NCBI GenBank assembly: GCA_950295325.1
Contig: OX485807.1
Span: forward strand, 13,853,001-13,917,000
Source: Polytrichum commune
Taxonomy: Eukaryota; Streptophyta; Polytrichopsida; Polytrichales; Polytrichaceae
DNA length: 64,000 nucleotides
Direction: 5' to 3'
Every line of letters starts with the position of its first letter. Positions within the stretch are counted from its first letter, which is position 1. Below, one piece after another: positions 50,900 through 63,414 of this stretch. The notes under the pieces are model-generated. The model was given only the letters and a program-made list of their open reading frames with translations, searched no databases and was not told the DNA's origin. The position numbers were made by a program, and so were the translations under genes.

Positions 50900-51678
50900 C
50901 CGAAGTTTCTAATATGGGCCACATTCGGTGGCCTTCCGGATAGGAGTTCGTGAGGTGTTTGTGTGTTGAAGAGGGTGGGTCGTAGCTTAAGGAGGGCCGC
51001 GGCGTGTAAGACCGCATGGCCCCACATGTTGGGTGGTAATCGGGAATGTAGTAACAAAGGTCTTGCTACTAGTTGGATTTTCTTCACAAATGCCTCTGCG
51101 AGGCCATTTTGTGAGTGTTCGTAAGGTACTGAGTAGGTTAGGTTGATCCCAGAGGCGTTACAATAGTCCTCGAAAGCGTGAAATCGGAATTCCTGGGTGT
51201 TACAATAGTCCTCGAAAGCGTGAAATCGGAATTCCTGGGTGTTACAATAGTCCTTGAAAACGTGAAATCGGAATTCCTGGGCATTATCCATCTTTAGGTG
51301 CTTAATAAGGATGGATAAGAATTTTGGGAAGGCTAGGTTTTGGGTCGGGAGTAAGGCAACCTCGAGGTGGCTTCCCGATGCGTCCACAAGTACGAAGTAG
51401 TAGCGAAAGGTCCCTGAAGGTGGGCTTATCGGCCCGCATATATCCCCGTGTATCCTGAATAGTGGTGGAGGTAGTTCCGTGGGTAGTGTCCAATGTGATG
51501 GCCTCCGGATTAGTTTTCCTTGGATACAGGCTACGCATTCTTGCGTCTTCCCGGCGTCTGCCGTTGTAAGGGCCTGACCTTGGGTCAATGGGATCATCCT
51601 CCGGAATTTGGTCGTTCCCAGATGTCCCAGTCTAGAGTGCCAAATATCTGGCTTGGCGGCTTTAGTGTCTATAGACAC
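50854..51678 (-). pseudogene. copia integrase with a triplicated 14-residue unit
   Basis: The zinc-binding HHCC part is seen as 'WHSRLGHLG...CVACIQGK'. The catalytic core shows D in 'HGDICGPI', D in 'MDNAQEFRFH' and E in the expected region 'YEHSQNGLAEAF'. Just after the second Asp, three tandem 42-bp units (51157-51282) insert repeats of 'TQEFRFHAFEDYCN', where one copy is normal; this lengthens the D-to-E spacing by 28 residues. An in-frame TAG at 51718-51720 lies between protease and integrase, and a 1-bp frame change near 50878 follows. Integrase would insert the cDNA into the genome. Confidence 0.9.
51157..51282 (-). repeat. Three tandem 42-bp units inside the integrase core
   Basis: Units at 51157-51198, 51199-51240 and 51241-51282. 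The first two are identical; the third has small changes ('gtccttgaaaacg' for 'gtcctcgaaagcg', and final c for t). The period is a multiple of three, so the frame is kept. Confidence 0.95.
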
Positions 51679-51717
51679 CCCCTGCGCCAGGTTGCGCTCC
51701 GTCGTGGGACCTCTCTC

Positions 51718-52185
51718 CTATGCGGCCATGCAAACATCTTCCTCACCTAGGGTGGGGCTAGATGCCAAGGGTTTTATGGCAACCTTGTAAAGTCCATCGA
51801 GGCCCGCGTTAGCGGTGGCAATGACCTGGGGTCCTTGCCTAAGCTCGATTACTTCTTCATCGCCCTGCATCGCCGTGCAAAGGTGGATATTCCTCGCCTT
51901 CAGATCCCGATAGCTGATCAGGCTCCTCGGCGCATCTGGGGCGTACATTGCCTTCTCGCAATTGAGGGGGAATCCCCCGGGCAAGATAATTGTTGCCCGA
52001 CTCTCCCGGAACCTTAGCATCCGGCTTCCGGCCATTGTAAGTATTTTACAGGTGGACCAGGACTTCTCACTTTGGAAGTGGAAGAATTGTGCCTTAGTTA
52101 GGATTGTGTAAGTTGATGCGCTATCCCAGAGGGCAACATCTTGGGTTGACGTGCCTCCTTCCCAGATAGCCATAAAATTTTCCAC
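51718..52185 (-). pseudogene. copia protease and GAG-pre-integrase linker
   Basis: The aspartic-protease active-site region appears as 'ALWDSASTYTIL', near 'FLAxxDSGAS'-type boxes of copia elements, here with Ser-Ala in place of Ser-Gly. Downstream 'YAPDAPRSLISYRDLKARNIHL' is the usual pre-integrase segment. It shares its frame with integrase but ends in a TAG at 51718-51720. It would mature the polyprotein. Confidence 0.75.
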
Positions 52186-52199
52186 ATCAAAACAAGATC

Positions 52200-53317
52200 G
52201 GGCATGTCTGAGGGTTCAAAGTTGTAATTCTGCCTTGGTTTATTACGTAGCTCTTGCAATTCCTTGTAAATATCTACAATGTACTGTGATGCTCTGCAAT
52301 CCTTTGCAAAATGTCATTTTCTCCCACATTTGTGACAATTTCCCGAGGTTGTCCTAGCCCGTTCCTGCTTAGGTGGGAAGTATCTAGGTCTGTGTGGGTT
52401 CCATGTTGCAGGTTTATTATGCCATTAAGGTGGAGTTTAGCGAAAAGAACCTCTTGGTGGCCTACGGGAGGCCTCTGTAGTGTGAACTTCCGCGTGGTGG
52501 TGAACTGGTGAGTCGTCCCGCTCCCGGTCCGGCTCCACGTGTCGCTCCCGGCCGGTCCGCGTCCCATCCCCAGCATCGGTGCAAGTGCTCCCGTGGTTTC
52601 GTTTAGCTCCTCCGGCTCGACGTCCTCGATCTTGGCAATGGTCGTATGCACCTCCCTCGTTGGTCGGGACTCCGCGTTTCGTAGCAGGATTTGGTGATGC
52701 TTCTCGGCGAGCAATAAGTGAGACATGAGCTTCGAGTGCTTCTTAAACTTCATATTCCTGTATTGTTGTGAGAGGATGGCCGTTGCAGGTGGGAATGTCG
52801 AGAGAGTCTTCTCAATTAGCTCCTCGTCCGTGATGACTTGCCCGCACAACCGAAGTTGAGCTGTAATCCGGTGCAGCTCCGAGTTGAATGCGGCGAAGTC
52901 CGGGAAATCGAGTACTCGGATGTTGGTCCAGTCCGCTCGAGCTTGTGGCAGGAACAACGTTTGTTCGTGGTCAAACCGGGCGTGAAGTTCCGCCCATAGC
53001 TCGGCGGGGTCCTCGATCTGCAAGTATTGAAGTCGTAATGCATGGTCGAGGTGGCGTCGAAGTATCATCAGTGTATGCCATTTGGCTGCTGGCGGGATCG
53101 GTGGTGTGTCGTCCGTTGGGGTGGTGCTTGTGCTTGGAGGTGGTGATGTTAGAGTCTTGGCGAGGTCCTCAGCACTCAGTAACACTTTAGCATCGTTAAC
53201 CCATTCTAAGAAGTTTGACCCGTCGGAACTCAGAGATGCAAATATTAAGGCATGCATTTTGGATTCCGTAAATCTAGGTTTTGTAGACATTGATATTCTA
53301 CTATGTGTGTTATCCAT
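52200..53317 (-). pseudogene. copia gag polyprotein, zinc knuckle out of frame
   Basis: The frame starting MDNTHSRISMS shows a UBN2-type gag ('DGSNFLEWVNDAKVLL', 'ELWAELHARFDHEQTLFLPQARADW', 'LSTFPPATAILSQQYR'). The CCHC zinc knuckle is recognisable only in another frame, at about 52295-52340 (CHKC...HFAKDC), with a TGA inside it, so at least one frameshift and one stop separate it from the rest. A further frame change near 52195 precedes protease. Gag packages the RNA into particles. Confidence 0.85.
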
Positions 53318-54323
53318 GTGGAATGAATGTGTACTAAGGTGAAATAGTAGTGTTGGAATCTACATTTGGGTATGTATTGTCAAAGAATACTACATATTGA
53401 GGTGACCAGAAACTTTTGAGTAAGGGGGGACTCGGTCTAATGACCTGAAATTGAGTTCTGTATGAAGCAGAGTATACAGGTATGTATACAGGTATTCCAT
53501 CATGTGTACAATGCATAAGAAGTACAGATAGATATATGTAGATTACGTATATATTGTCTGTAGTGTATACAGATTACTGTCACTGAGTATATTCATATTA
53601 TGAAACTATTCAAAGTGTGCTAATTCAAAAGAAAGTAACTGGTTGAAGAGTAAGTCCACTGACCTAAGGTAAGTAGTGACTTCTAGAGGTGAATTAAATT
53701 TGAGTTCGGCTAACCAACAAGCTTTAGACAAAAATAAATATGATTTCACAAAAATGAACTAAGGTAGTAGTGTCTTACCTTAGTTTAGGTAGAAGAGTTT
53801 AAAACAGATTGGTTAGAATCTCAAAGTGGAAGTTTCCAAGCATAACGTTTCTGAAGGTGGAAAATTTAGAAAAAAATTCTGCAACGTAATTTTTCTTGTG
53901 ACTTGGTAAAATCAAGAGGTATATATGATTTGCTACTAACTATTGGACAGTAGTTCGGTACTGTAACAATGTATGACTTTTCTACATGAAAATCTAGGGA
54001 AAATTTTGGCAGCACGTCGGTACTATCACAACTATCCAGAATGTAGAAAATGGGGTAAAAAAGAGAGTAATGCTTTCAAATATAATAGCTATCATGGAAT
54101 GACAAAGAGCTATATCTGATCCTAGGCAAAATGTGCTCTCTGATAGTAGTCCGGTGGTAAAACTATTTGTCTAGTAGTAAAAATGATTTTCTAATGCCTT
54201 AAACAAGCTAAACATGCATGTTTATCTAGTGATCTTTCAAAAGTGACCACTCAAGTGCTCTCAGAGGTGATTGACTAACAATCTAAAGTGAACAATGAGG
54301 TGCTAGAAGCAGTGCTGATAACG
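53318..54323 (-). other. copia leader region and primer-binding area
   Basis: About 1 kb of non-coding leader lies between the 5' LTR and gag. Directly inside the LTR (54303-54323) the minus strand reads CGTTATCAGCACTGC, which partly resembles the initiator-Met tRNA primer site (TATCAG core). The rest is AT-rich with no frame. Confidence 0.55.
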
Positions 54324-54721
54324 TGTTAAGAGTGAGGAAACCATGTGCATAATGAAACAGAGTAACGGTGCTTACTCAAGCTCTTGAACTATCTTGATCA
54401 AAAGGGGAACTGCCCTTATATACAATCTGGCTCGACACTTGGACTAGGTCCAAGTGTCGGCACCTGGTTACACCGTGGACTAGCTACCTCGGTGGAAATA
54501 TTCTAGCTCGGCCTCGGTCTCCTACACCAAGACCGAGGCCCTTAACTAATTGTTTGCTCATAAGTTGAGATACCTTGGACTTGTGTGCACGGCCTCCTAC
54601 CGGCGGCCGCCACTTTACTTAAGGTGGCTAATGCCCATGTGGGACTAATTAATACTGATTAGCTTCCATGCTAGATGAGGGTTAACATAGGTTGCCTAGG
54701 TGCTTATCCATTATCTTAACA
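54324..54721 (-). repeat. 5' LTR of the copia element
   Basis: 398 bp, same ends as the partner at 47058-47455. On the minus strand it has TATATAAG near 54417-54424, the likely core promoter of the element. Confidence 0.9.
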
Positions 54722-54726
54722 CCAAC

Positions 54727-56203
54727 AACCACAACTCCTCACTTAGCCCAACACTTAACCCTCCTCCCAATGATTTCACGACTGTACTAACATGGTTCAC
54801 CCAAAGATACTCATTGGACCTAACCCCACCCCCCTACATACCCACCATGACACTTAAACATGCCCTAACCCACAACACCCTACCCCTTCCATACTAGCAA
54901 TTTTCATTGACTCATTTTCACCCACACACTCATACTACTCTACCCCACTTACATGTCCTCATGAACTCCACGACTACCACTCACTCATCCACAAGATACA
55001 ATCTTCAGCGCATACAACAACTCATACTCCACCCAGTGGGTAGGGAAAATGCCTAACCCACCCACCAAACTCTCCAACAACCGTGGAAGCACTACACTGG
55101 GCTAGAATGGCAACACACATATACTATTAGGCCCTTACCATCGTCATCGTACCACACGAAGATTGGTGTAACAAAAGACACCCCCTAATAAATCCACATC
55201 TTGACATCCAAGTACTTTCCTACCTTGATTCTCACACCCTCAAATATCCCCCCCCCCCCCCCCGGTCCAAATGAGATTCCCATCATACCTCTTAAAACCA
55301 AACTCAAAATTGTCGCTATCCTATGTGTACACCAATTCCAAACACCCTTCATCAATCCCATTTTTGCATAACATTCTAGTATTACCTTGTAGCAACACTA
55401 TGCTCAACCAAACTTCCCCTCACACCAAACCCCAACCCACTAGATACACCCATCGAGGTCAACCTATCCAAAAAATGGAAACACACACCAACTCCCTCGA
55501 ACTAACAATCACAATTAAATACTCCATTGCACATACCTACTACACAGATGGCTCCTTCACCTGCCACCCCACCAAGGCGACGAAAACACCACTAGACTAG
55601 GAATCTACCACCCCACCGGCAACACCCAATATGTATATAGAATCCCTAGACACCAAATATCCTACATGTTGAAATAACAAGCATCTTTGTTGCCCTCCAC
55701 CTCAGCAAAAACAACACAACACACATATTTTCACATACAATCTCAATTCCATCCACTTTATCCACAACCACCTCCGCCAACCTTCCTCCCAACATAACCA
55801 TCCTGACAAACTACTCATCCAATGACTATTGCAACACACCATCCCCTCACCCTTTGAAAATTTGCGCATTTGGTATGACGTTTAATAATGACCCCCCAAA
55901 AAATACCGTCCCCCCATCGCTATTACCTTGCATGTGTAGCCAACAAAGATGTCATTGCAACGCCATATTCAGACGAGACCTTCTATGTGTGAAAAGGACT
56001 ACTATATCAATCTCCACCACCAGCAAAACCTTATGATAACCTAATAATACAATTCATTGAATTCACATATTGTAATGATATAATACCGTATGTAATCATA
56101 ATCATAAAAAATAAAAATAAACATAAAAATGTAAACCACTAATAGACAGTATTATCAACAAAGTATGGAAGGTAGATTCATTAATAATCATCACGGCACG
56201 TGT
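54727..56203 (+). pseudogene. G-poor block, middle part, with an RNase H relic
   Basis: In the frame of an open stretch at 55271-55600, YYTDGSF occurs at 55538-55558 (YTDGS is the first catalytic box of RNase H in LINE-type and similar retroelements). Further on, in shifting frames, 'FVALHLSKNN' (near 55690-55720) and 'FTYNLNSIHFIHNHLRQP' (near 55730-55785) fit the later conserved boxes, the second with Asn where Asp is expected. Frameshifts and stops are frequent. I infer a dead retroelement, probably of LINE type; no reverse transcriptase boxes were found with confidence. Poly(C) of 16 lies at 55248-55263. Confidence 0.45.
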
Positions 56204-56208
56204 TAGGG

Positions 56209-57627
56209 TGTGAGCCCAAATAAGGTGCCCACATGTGTGTTTAACCTTAAAAGTTGTTAGGAATTGATTTTGAGATTATATTAGTTGTTCAAAAAAATAA
56301 AAAGAGTGATTTTTCTTGTGTGAATTAGAATTGAGATTAGGAGGTTAGTAAGTTAAGCCGTGTTACTTTAGTTCAGGGGGGGGGGTAATTAGAAAAGTGA
56401 GTTGGGAAGTCGGGAGTGCTTAGGATAAGCCTTGACCGGGGTTGCACTGAGGGTGTCCGTTTTAGGCTGTGGTAAGGTCCTTTTTAGGGTGGATGTCGTT
56501 GGGCAGATTGGGCCGGGAATTTTGGGTTCGAAGGGGGATCCGGAGGCCCCTGGAATTCCAGGGGAGGCAGCCTCTGTTTCTCTCTCTCGGTGTGTTTCTG
56601 GCCGAAGGCGGCGAGGGTTTAAGCTGGGGGCCAAGCGGCTAGCCGGAGGAGGGAGATGGGTGAGAATCCGGGGAACTGGGAGAACAGCGAAGGTGGACTG
56701 TAGAGCTGCAACCAAGAAGGGTTTAGCCGAGCCTCCAGCTGGATTCAAGAGGCTTGAGGTAATGTGAGGAATGGGAAGTAGGAGATTCAGTGGAAATTCA
56801 GGAGCGGGGGTTCAGTTTGGAACAAATGCGGCACTGTTGATATTGTTTAAGGGTGGTGTTACTCGGCAGAGTAATTCTACCCTCCGAAGCATTCACAAAA
56901 CTGCATAAAGGTTGGGTCAGAAAAGAATCTGACTGGGGCAACTAAAGATTATGCTAAATGACTGGGCGGAGGGGGGCATTAGCTGCCTATAGAGGGGTGT
57001 TTGCAACCGGCTAATGGGTCTACAGTGATCAAGGAGGAGGTCAATGTTCACCGCTAAGACCTCAGATGTTGCTGTGCCGGCTAGCTAGGGGCCCGGCTCT
57101 GACCAACTCCGATACATCGCTGGATTACAAATGCAGAGCGGGTAAGGGGAGACCTCGGTTGCTAGTTCTCAGAGGCGAGACGTTGGGTGACTACAGGTGC
57201 AACAACCAGCAAGGTTCACCGCTGGGCGGCTATGGGGGTTGTAGGCTTGACTTAGGTGTGAATGTAGTTGGCTGAGGGTTGGAGGAGCCGGCTGGACCAA
57301 TAAGGGAATCCACCGTGCACATTAGTCTAGGATGTTGGTTGAATTAGTACGGCTCACATTAGGAGTTGAGGATTAGTTGAAGGGTAGATTTAGGTTAGGA
57401 TGATTGTAACAAGAGGTTCCACTGTGTGAGGGAGCTTTGAGACAAACAGTGTTTCTGAACACTTGGACTTGTTGTGGTTTGAAATAAAGAGTGGTGTGAT
57501 TAATATTGAGGATGTGGTGGCGTGGAAGAATGGGCTCCGCGGGGTCATGCGAGATTCACTTAGCCATGTGTGGGTTATAAGTTCCCATCCGGACTACGAC
57601 GCTAAGGGTGGGAGTTTAGGCCTCACA
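56209..57627 (+). mobile_element. Solo LTR, 1.42 kb, TSD TAGGG
   Basis: It begins TGTGAGCCCAAATAAGG and ends TTTAGGCCTCACA, so the ends form a TGTGAGSCC inverted repeat with TG...CA tips. TAGGG lies at 56204-56208 and again at 57628-57632. A polyadenylation-like AATAAAG near 57483 suggests plus orientation. Composition is G-rich, opposite to the block it interrupts. There are no internal genes. It is probably a Ty3/gypsy or large copia LTR, left after LTR-LTR recombination. Confidence 0.85.
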
Positions 57628-57632
57628 TAGGG

Positions 57633-59630
57633 TAGCCACACACACCCCTTCTATGGAAAATATTGAAACAACATTTAAAATATCTAAGCTAAGCATCAAA
57701 TACACATTTGAGGAAATCAACATCATCGCCAGACAATCTGCTATGTCCATAATTCTACACAAAAGGAGGATAGAAAACAACAACCCACTACCAATAGACA
57801 CACAACTACCATAGCAACTCCAAGTACCCACCAACCAATAAATAATTAGGATTATAAATGCCAACACTAGCTAAGGAATTGTCACAAATTACAATAGGGG
57901 TTGGTGGCTATAAGATACAACTTTCCTACCAAGTAACTCACACAACACATGCTAGGTCACTTACATCACGATACAATGCTCGTACAAGGCCATCATGAAT
58001 CGAACCCGGACCACTACACATGTGATACTAACCCTCACATACAATGAACCACTGAGAAGTCATGTGACTCGGCGGCCACCTCACGAAGAAAAGTGATTGT
58101 ATACCCTACAACACCACAACCACGCTAACCCCGCCAATACAATGATCATCCAATCACTTAGTTCCCATGGTCATTTTGGTTACCCTGGTTACTATAGTGC
58201 CCATCCCGAAAGAGGTTAGTAGTCCTGCACCATTGATATTATGTTTAGTGGACATAATACCAAGGGTGAATCGAACGGGCATTTCAATCATGCTGATCCC
58301 ACTAAGATCAATGTTTCTTCTCTCTGACGCCACCAATAAACTCATCAAATTTAGTATTAACAAAATCCCACCATGCACCACTCCCCCAATACATACACCA
58401 CGTACCTTTTGGCACCCATAATACCTTCATGCCACATCAATTGGGCACCTCAAACCCAACATACAAAAGGATACACCTGTCAACTCAGGACCATAATATT
58501 ATCCCAAATACCCATACGTAGCAAAATGGCTCAACATTCCACTAGTCCATTCCCCCATCTTGAACTACTTCTAGTCAACAACCCAATGCATGGATGCACA
58601 AATCACACAAACCCTTAAACTAAGATACAAACAATACATACAAAATTGAAAAGACACACCATTTCATATCCCCCCCCCCCCCCCTTCCTCCCTCATAAAC
58701 CTTTGCCCACTACAATAGGCCAATACATATCTCCACCTCCTCTCCATGTGCACCAACCCCACCCTCAACAATATCCGAATAACCATACACAACTAAACAA
58801 TCTCGTAAATACATAAGCTACTCCTCTCCCACTCCACTACATGTGATATCATACTAATGAATGCATGCACCTGTCTTGGAGCCTCCCATGAGAATACAAT
58901 CCCTACATGGCTATGCCCCCTACATTTGCACCATAAAACTATGCTAATACCTAAGTAGACTCAAGCCCGACCTCTCAATCATCACCACAACCTCCCCAAA
59001 GGAAATTGCACACTATGCCACCTGAAACTACAAGCTACAATTCATTGAATTCACATTATGTCAACATTGTGACTCCATCACCACAACTCATCCCAACCCA
59101 ACCCATTTTTTTAAAAAACTAATAAAAATATAACAAATAATAATAGACACCCTAGAAAAGGTTGGATGTTATTGTCACACTCACTATCCTCACATAAGGC
59201 ATCCGAGGGAGCATCCACACAAACAATATTACCATCCTATTTGAACAATGCTACATCCCCCTTGATGTCCAGCCATACATGCAACAAAATTCACTTAACC
59301 ACCTTACTCATGCTCAACAAACAAGAACTAGAAACCACCATCAACCAATGATTCCTACCTAAGAAACCACTTGATTCCCCCAGTTGGACACTAAAACCAA
59401 AGGAATAATCCCACAACAAGATGTCCACTCAATTAACTCGTATAGAGGAATGAACAACCTCCAGAGGTTTCCCCCGAGAATCAAACCCAACACATGTTAC
59501 AACAAGCATAGGTACCCCCCCCCCCCAAACGCGGGCGCAACTTTGGTTACTCACAGGGACCACTTTTGACATAAGACAGTAGCACTTCTCCTATAACCAT
59601 GCTCAGTAAACCTATCTCATTTTCACTTAT
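57633..59630. other. G-poor block, right part
   Basis: Again A/C-rich and G-poor on the plus strand, like 54.7-56.2 kb. It holds poly(C) tracts at 58670-58684 (15) and 59515-59526 (12). On the minus strand, 57997-58006 is a B-box-like GGTTCGATTC with weak tRNA-like sequence upstream, possibly a SINE relic. No frame of more than 84 codons and no clear protein motif. Confidence 0.4.
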
Positions 59631-62600
59631 GAGCTCGCAACTATGATCAAGGTGAAATGTCCCTTGTTCACATGAACACTAGAGGTTGGCGTCGTCTCTC
59701 TCTTTGCTTGGACATTACATCAACTTTGACTTACTTGATGACAAGATAAATGAAATGTAAATTACTTGTACTACATTTTGTCATTAGTTGTATGAACACA
59801 TGTGTACCTCTATATGTTTTTGTGGTGTCAAATCCAACACATAGTAGTTTCTTTAGGCAACAAATAAAGAAAATTGTTTATCCATAGTTGTGTCCTTCAA
59901 TACAATTAGAAGCATAAGTGATTAGCAAGTCTACACTTTGATGCCAAACTACTATTAATTGGAAATGACATGCAAATTTCTATAGATGTTCCGATCAATA
60001 TGTAAAGTGAAACATGGCACTTTGCTCAAATTTCGAAGCAATTTGCGTCGAACATACTTACCACCTACAATTTGCATTTTGGTTTTAAGGAAAATAAACA
60101 TGTAAAGTTCTATGTTGTTTGTTTCATGGTCTTTATGGAATTAATTGAGATGTTGTTGTGAGATAAAAGCTTTGTATCTTTAATAAATAAATAAACTTTG
60201 TTTTTTTTTGGCACAAATTGAAAATTCAATTGCAAGAAAAGAACCAAAACTAACCACCTCGAGAGACTCAACTCACCAAGTATGGTGCGCTGAAGGGCTC
60301 TTGAGAGAGGGGCTTCTATGACATAATCGGTGGGCAATGAGAACTTTGGATATATATACGGACTCTAGGGTGGGACATAGGATGTAGTCATGCTATAACA
60401 AAAGGAAAAAATAAAATGGTAATGGCATGTTTGTGGCTCTTTGAGTGGAGATGCTCCCATCATTGCATCTTCTATCGAGCCCCAAAGATTCTCTATTTGT
60501 GCACTTCAAGAAGAGTGATCAGTATGACACCTCAACCTATCATGAATATTCCATGTAAAATTTTAGAATGTTTATGGGAATATTCCTCGTAGAGTACAAC
60601 ATGTATACGTTATTGAGTAATGTGGTGTCTATCTATAGCTTGGATATACTACTTGGAAGCCTATTGACATCACAAACTCAACTCGTGCTATGATTACTTG
60701 GGATAAATGAACCCTTTAATTCCCCCAACTTGCATTCTGATGAACTTGAAACTTCAAAATTGTCCTTGATGTTGAAGGCATTTGAACCCACTACCATCCA
60801 TAAGTACAACATGATCTACAACTTGTATGTGAAACCCAACTCCATAATGAAGTTTTGGGACGATAAATATCTTATTTCAACAAAATTTGAGAAGATGCAA
60901 TGTTATGTTCTTAAAGTTAAAAGTATTCAAGTGGGGGCAGTTAATAAAAGTTTGTTTTCTGGTTTTGGATTACGATATGGATGATATTTCATAAAAATAG
61001 GACACGTTCATTGACGCTTGTTCTAGAGGAGTCAAAGTCTATTGACTATTGACTATAGAAAAAGTGCTTTTAATGTGCTTCTTGTGTTGAACTTGAATGC
61101 CGTCTTGGAACATGTTTGGTTTGAGATGTTGCTTAAACTACTAAATATATGTGGTACTTTCAATGGACAATACCCGTGGCCATGAGAGTATGCCTTCCCC
61201 TTTAAACCTTAGTGACTAGGTATCTTCAAGCATCACATGCACTTTGGAGTATCGTTTTCCTTCAAATTATATTGACATCTCATGAGACTTGCTCATGTCT
61301 ATGTGAAACATACAACAATTTCCATGTTAAGTGGGGGGTTCTAACGATAGCATGAGGTGGCCATCTAGAGTATTTCCCCACAATAAGTGAACCCTTTGTC
61401 ATTTTGGGCAACCATTAATCAATCACTAATCTTGCAATCCTATCGTTGTTAACTCTTGCTAATCGATTAAGGCGTGGTTGCCGATCATGAAGGGACTGAA
61501 AATAAGTGTTGGAATTGGGTCAATGACAAAAGTGTGTGCTTCTACCTTAACTCTTAGATATTCTAGGTTTGATGAACCATAGTAGAGTATTGCATGATTC
61601 AAATTTAAAAATATAAGAATCCCTTTGAAATGTTAGGTTGTCATATTACAATCTTATATCGGTTCATGACTCACTCAAATCCCACATAAAAGTTATAGTT
61701 TGGCATCCAATAAAAAGAGACCCCAAAACCCCTTTTGGCAAAGTGGAGGTGCCCACAAATGGACACTTCGAGCACTTGAGACCCTTAAACAAGTATTAAA
61801 GTATTTCCCATTTTGTTTTTCAAAAACTTAGAAGTTGCATAAGGAGGTTGGTGCGCTTGACTTCATCAAATTTCAACATCATGCAATTTAGATATTATTC
61901 ATGAAAGTCAAGATTCTTTTGCGGCCCTAAGTGGTTACACCCCCCCCCTCCCCTCCTCGAAAAAGAGAACAATTTTGATCTTTGACATTTTGTCTCTTCA
62001 ACCAATGAGTTGTATTGCTCAGTCCTTGTTGTGTTATTTTTAGTGTTCATGTTGAGAAACGTAGTTGCCTACTTTGGGGGGAAATTAGGTGAAGGAATTA
62101 GGGTCATTGATGGACTTGGGTGCTTCTACATTAGACATCAGTTGTAAATGAAGTCCATAACTTTAGCCCCCACTTTGCATCAATTTTCTATATGATCTAG
62201 AAGCCTTATATAAAATTTAGGTATTTAATGTTTATTTCCATGCAAACAAATAAGAAGCAAGTATTGGTGCACAATGTGTTCGGTCCATTACGTTCTCACT
62301 TGGGTTTACACATAATATTTGGCTTAACATAATCACATGTAAAGTGTCTTGATCAAACTCCATGCGAATTGCCTAGAAGGTGAGTTTCAAGCTATGCAAA
62401 GTCATCCAAGTTTGCTTAAAACTTCAACAAATGGAACTAGGCTACCAAAAACACACTTTCTAGCTTGTCATATGAGGATCACTAGGGCAAGCTATTCTTG
62501 CAATGGTTGATCCAAAATATATGATGGCAGTTACGTGGACACACCATGTCTAGATTGTAAAATTCTTCTTAGAAACTTTTGAGATTGAAAGAGGAAGTTC

Positions 62601-62961
62601 AAGAAGTTCACCCAACTACGAAAAGTTATTTAGGCTCCAATGCAAGATAAGCTAATGAGCTCCCAATAAAAACTATCTTAAAGGAGGACCAAACTCAATA
62701 GTTTGGTTCCTCTTTGAAGTACTTTATGGATAACTCTATTGCGGTCCACATTGAGGGGCTATGACCCATAATTTAAACTCATTGTAGAATGACAAAATTT
62801 CATCCTTTCAATATTCCTAAACAATCACACCCACTATTGTTTTTCTTCTTGTTAACATGACATTTGATCAATACATAGTAGCATTCGGGACCTTTGAGTC
62901 ATGATCGAACATTTTATCAATTAAGCGTATGAAGCATGAGACGAAAGCCGATTAGGTGAAG
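59631..62961. other. Gene-free stretch
   Basis: The composition returns to normal AT-rich sequence. I recognise no gene; an 84-codon frame (60730-60984, plus) has no motif. A ~35-bp segment at 60204-60240 is repeated in reverse at 63588-63625 ('cacaaattgaaaattcaatt'). Confidence 0.35.
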
Positions 62962-62964
62962 TTA

Positions 62965-63411
62965 GGGCCACTTCACACACGAGCCAAGAGTTGTGACCGT
63001 GAAATTGTGAGAGCCCAAAAGAAATAGTGTGGTCACAAACCCTCAAGTGTAGTGTGAAGTCATATTTGACCGGGCCCTCAACCAAATGCTATTTCACTGA
63101 GTTTCTATTCATGCGGGTCTTCACACATGACCAACGGTTGTGAGTGTTGGGAGTGCCATGGTCTCCTGGTTTTGTGTTAGGCCTACCTCCAAGAGGTCGT
63201 TTTTGAAAATAGTCCAAGTGACCATGAAACATAATCCAATCGATGCCATGTAGGAGACCATGTAAACTTTACATCCATCTTGCATTCACATACTCCGTTG
63301 GTCCCTCAAGCATAGTGTGAAGTGAACTTGGACCGGCTCCGACTTTTCCGCCAATGAGAGTGCTTGAAGTGGAATGGTCACGGGCTCTCAGTGTCATGTG
63401 TGAAGTGGTCC
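62965..63411. mobile_element. PIF/Harbinger-type MITE, copy 2, TSD TTA
   Basis: The left end GGGCCACTTCACACACGAG and right end 'tgtgtgaagtggtcc' match the element at 2933-3522, as do inner blocks such as 'caagcatagtgtgaagtgaa' and 'ccaatgagag'. TTA occurs at 62962-62964 and 63412-63414. At 447 bp it lacks about 140 bp of copy 1. Confidence 0.75.
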
Positions 63412-63414
63412 TTA

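Larger units (their letters stand above)
47058..54721 (-). mobile_element. Ty1/copia LTR retrotransposon, 7.66 kb, TSD CCAAC, decayed
   Basis: Two 398-bp direct LTRs (TGTTAAGA...TCTTAACA) flank the element, with CCAAC at 47053-47057 and 54722-54726 as target duplication. Coding order on the minus strand is gag, protease, integrase, reverse transcriptase, RNase H, which is the copia order. I count about 17 differences between the LTRs by eye (roughly 4%). All domains are present but interrupted by stops and frameshifts, and a solo LTR (47,589-48,947) sits at the end of RNase H. It moved by RNA copies in the past and cannot encode working proteins now. Confidence 0.95.
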
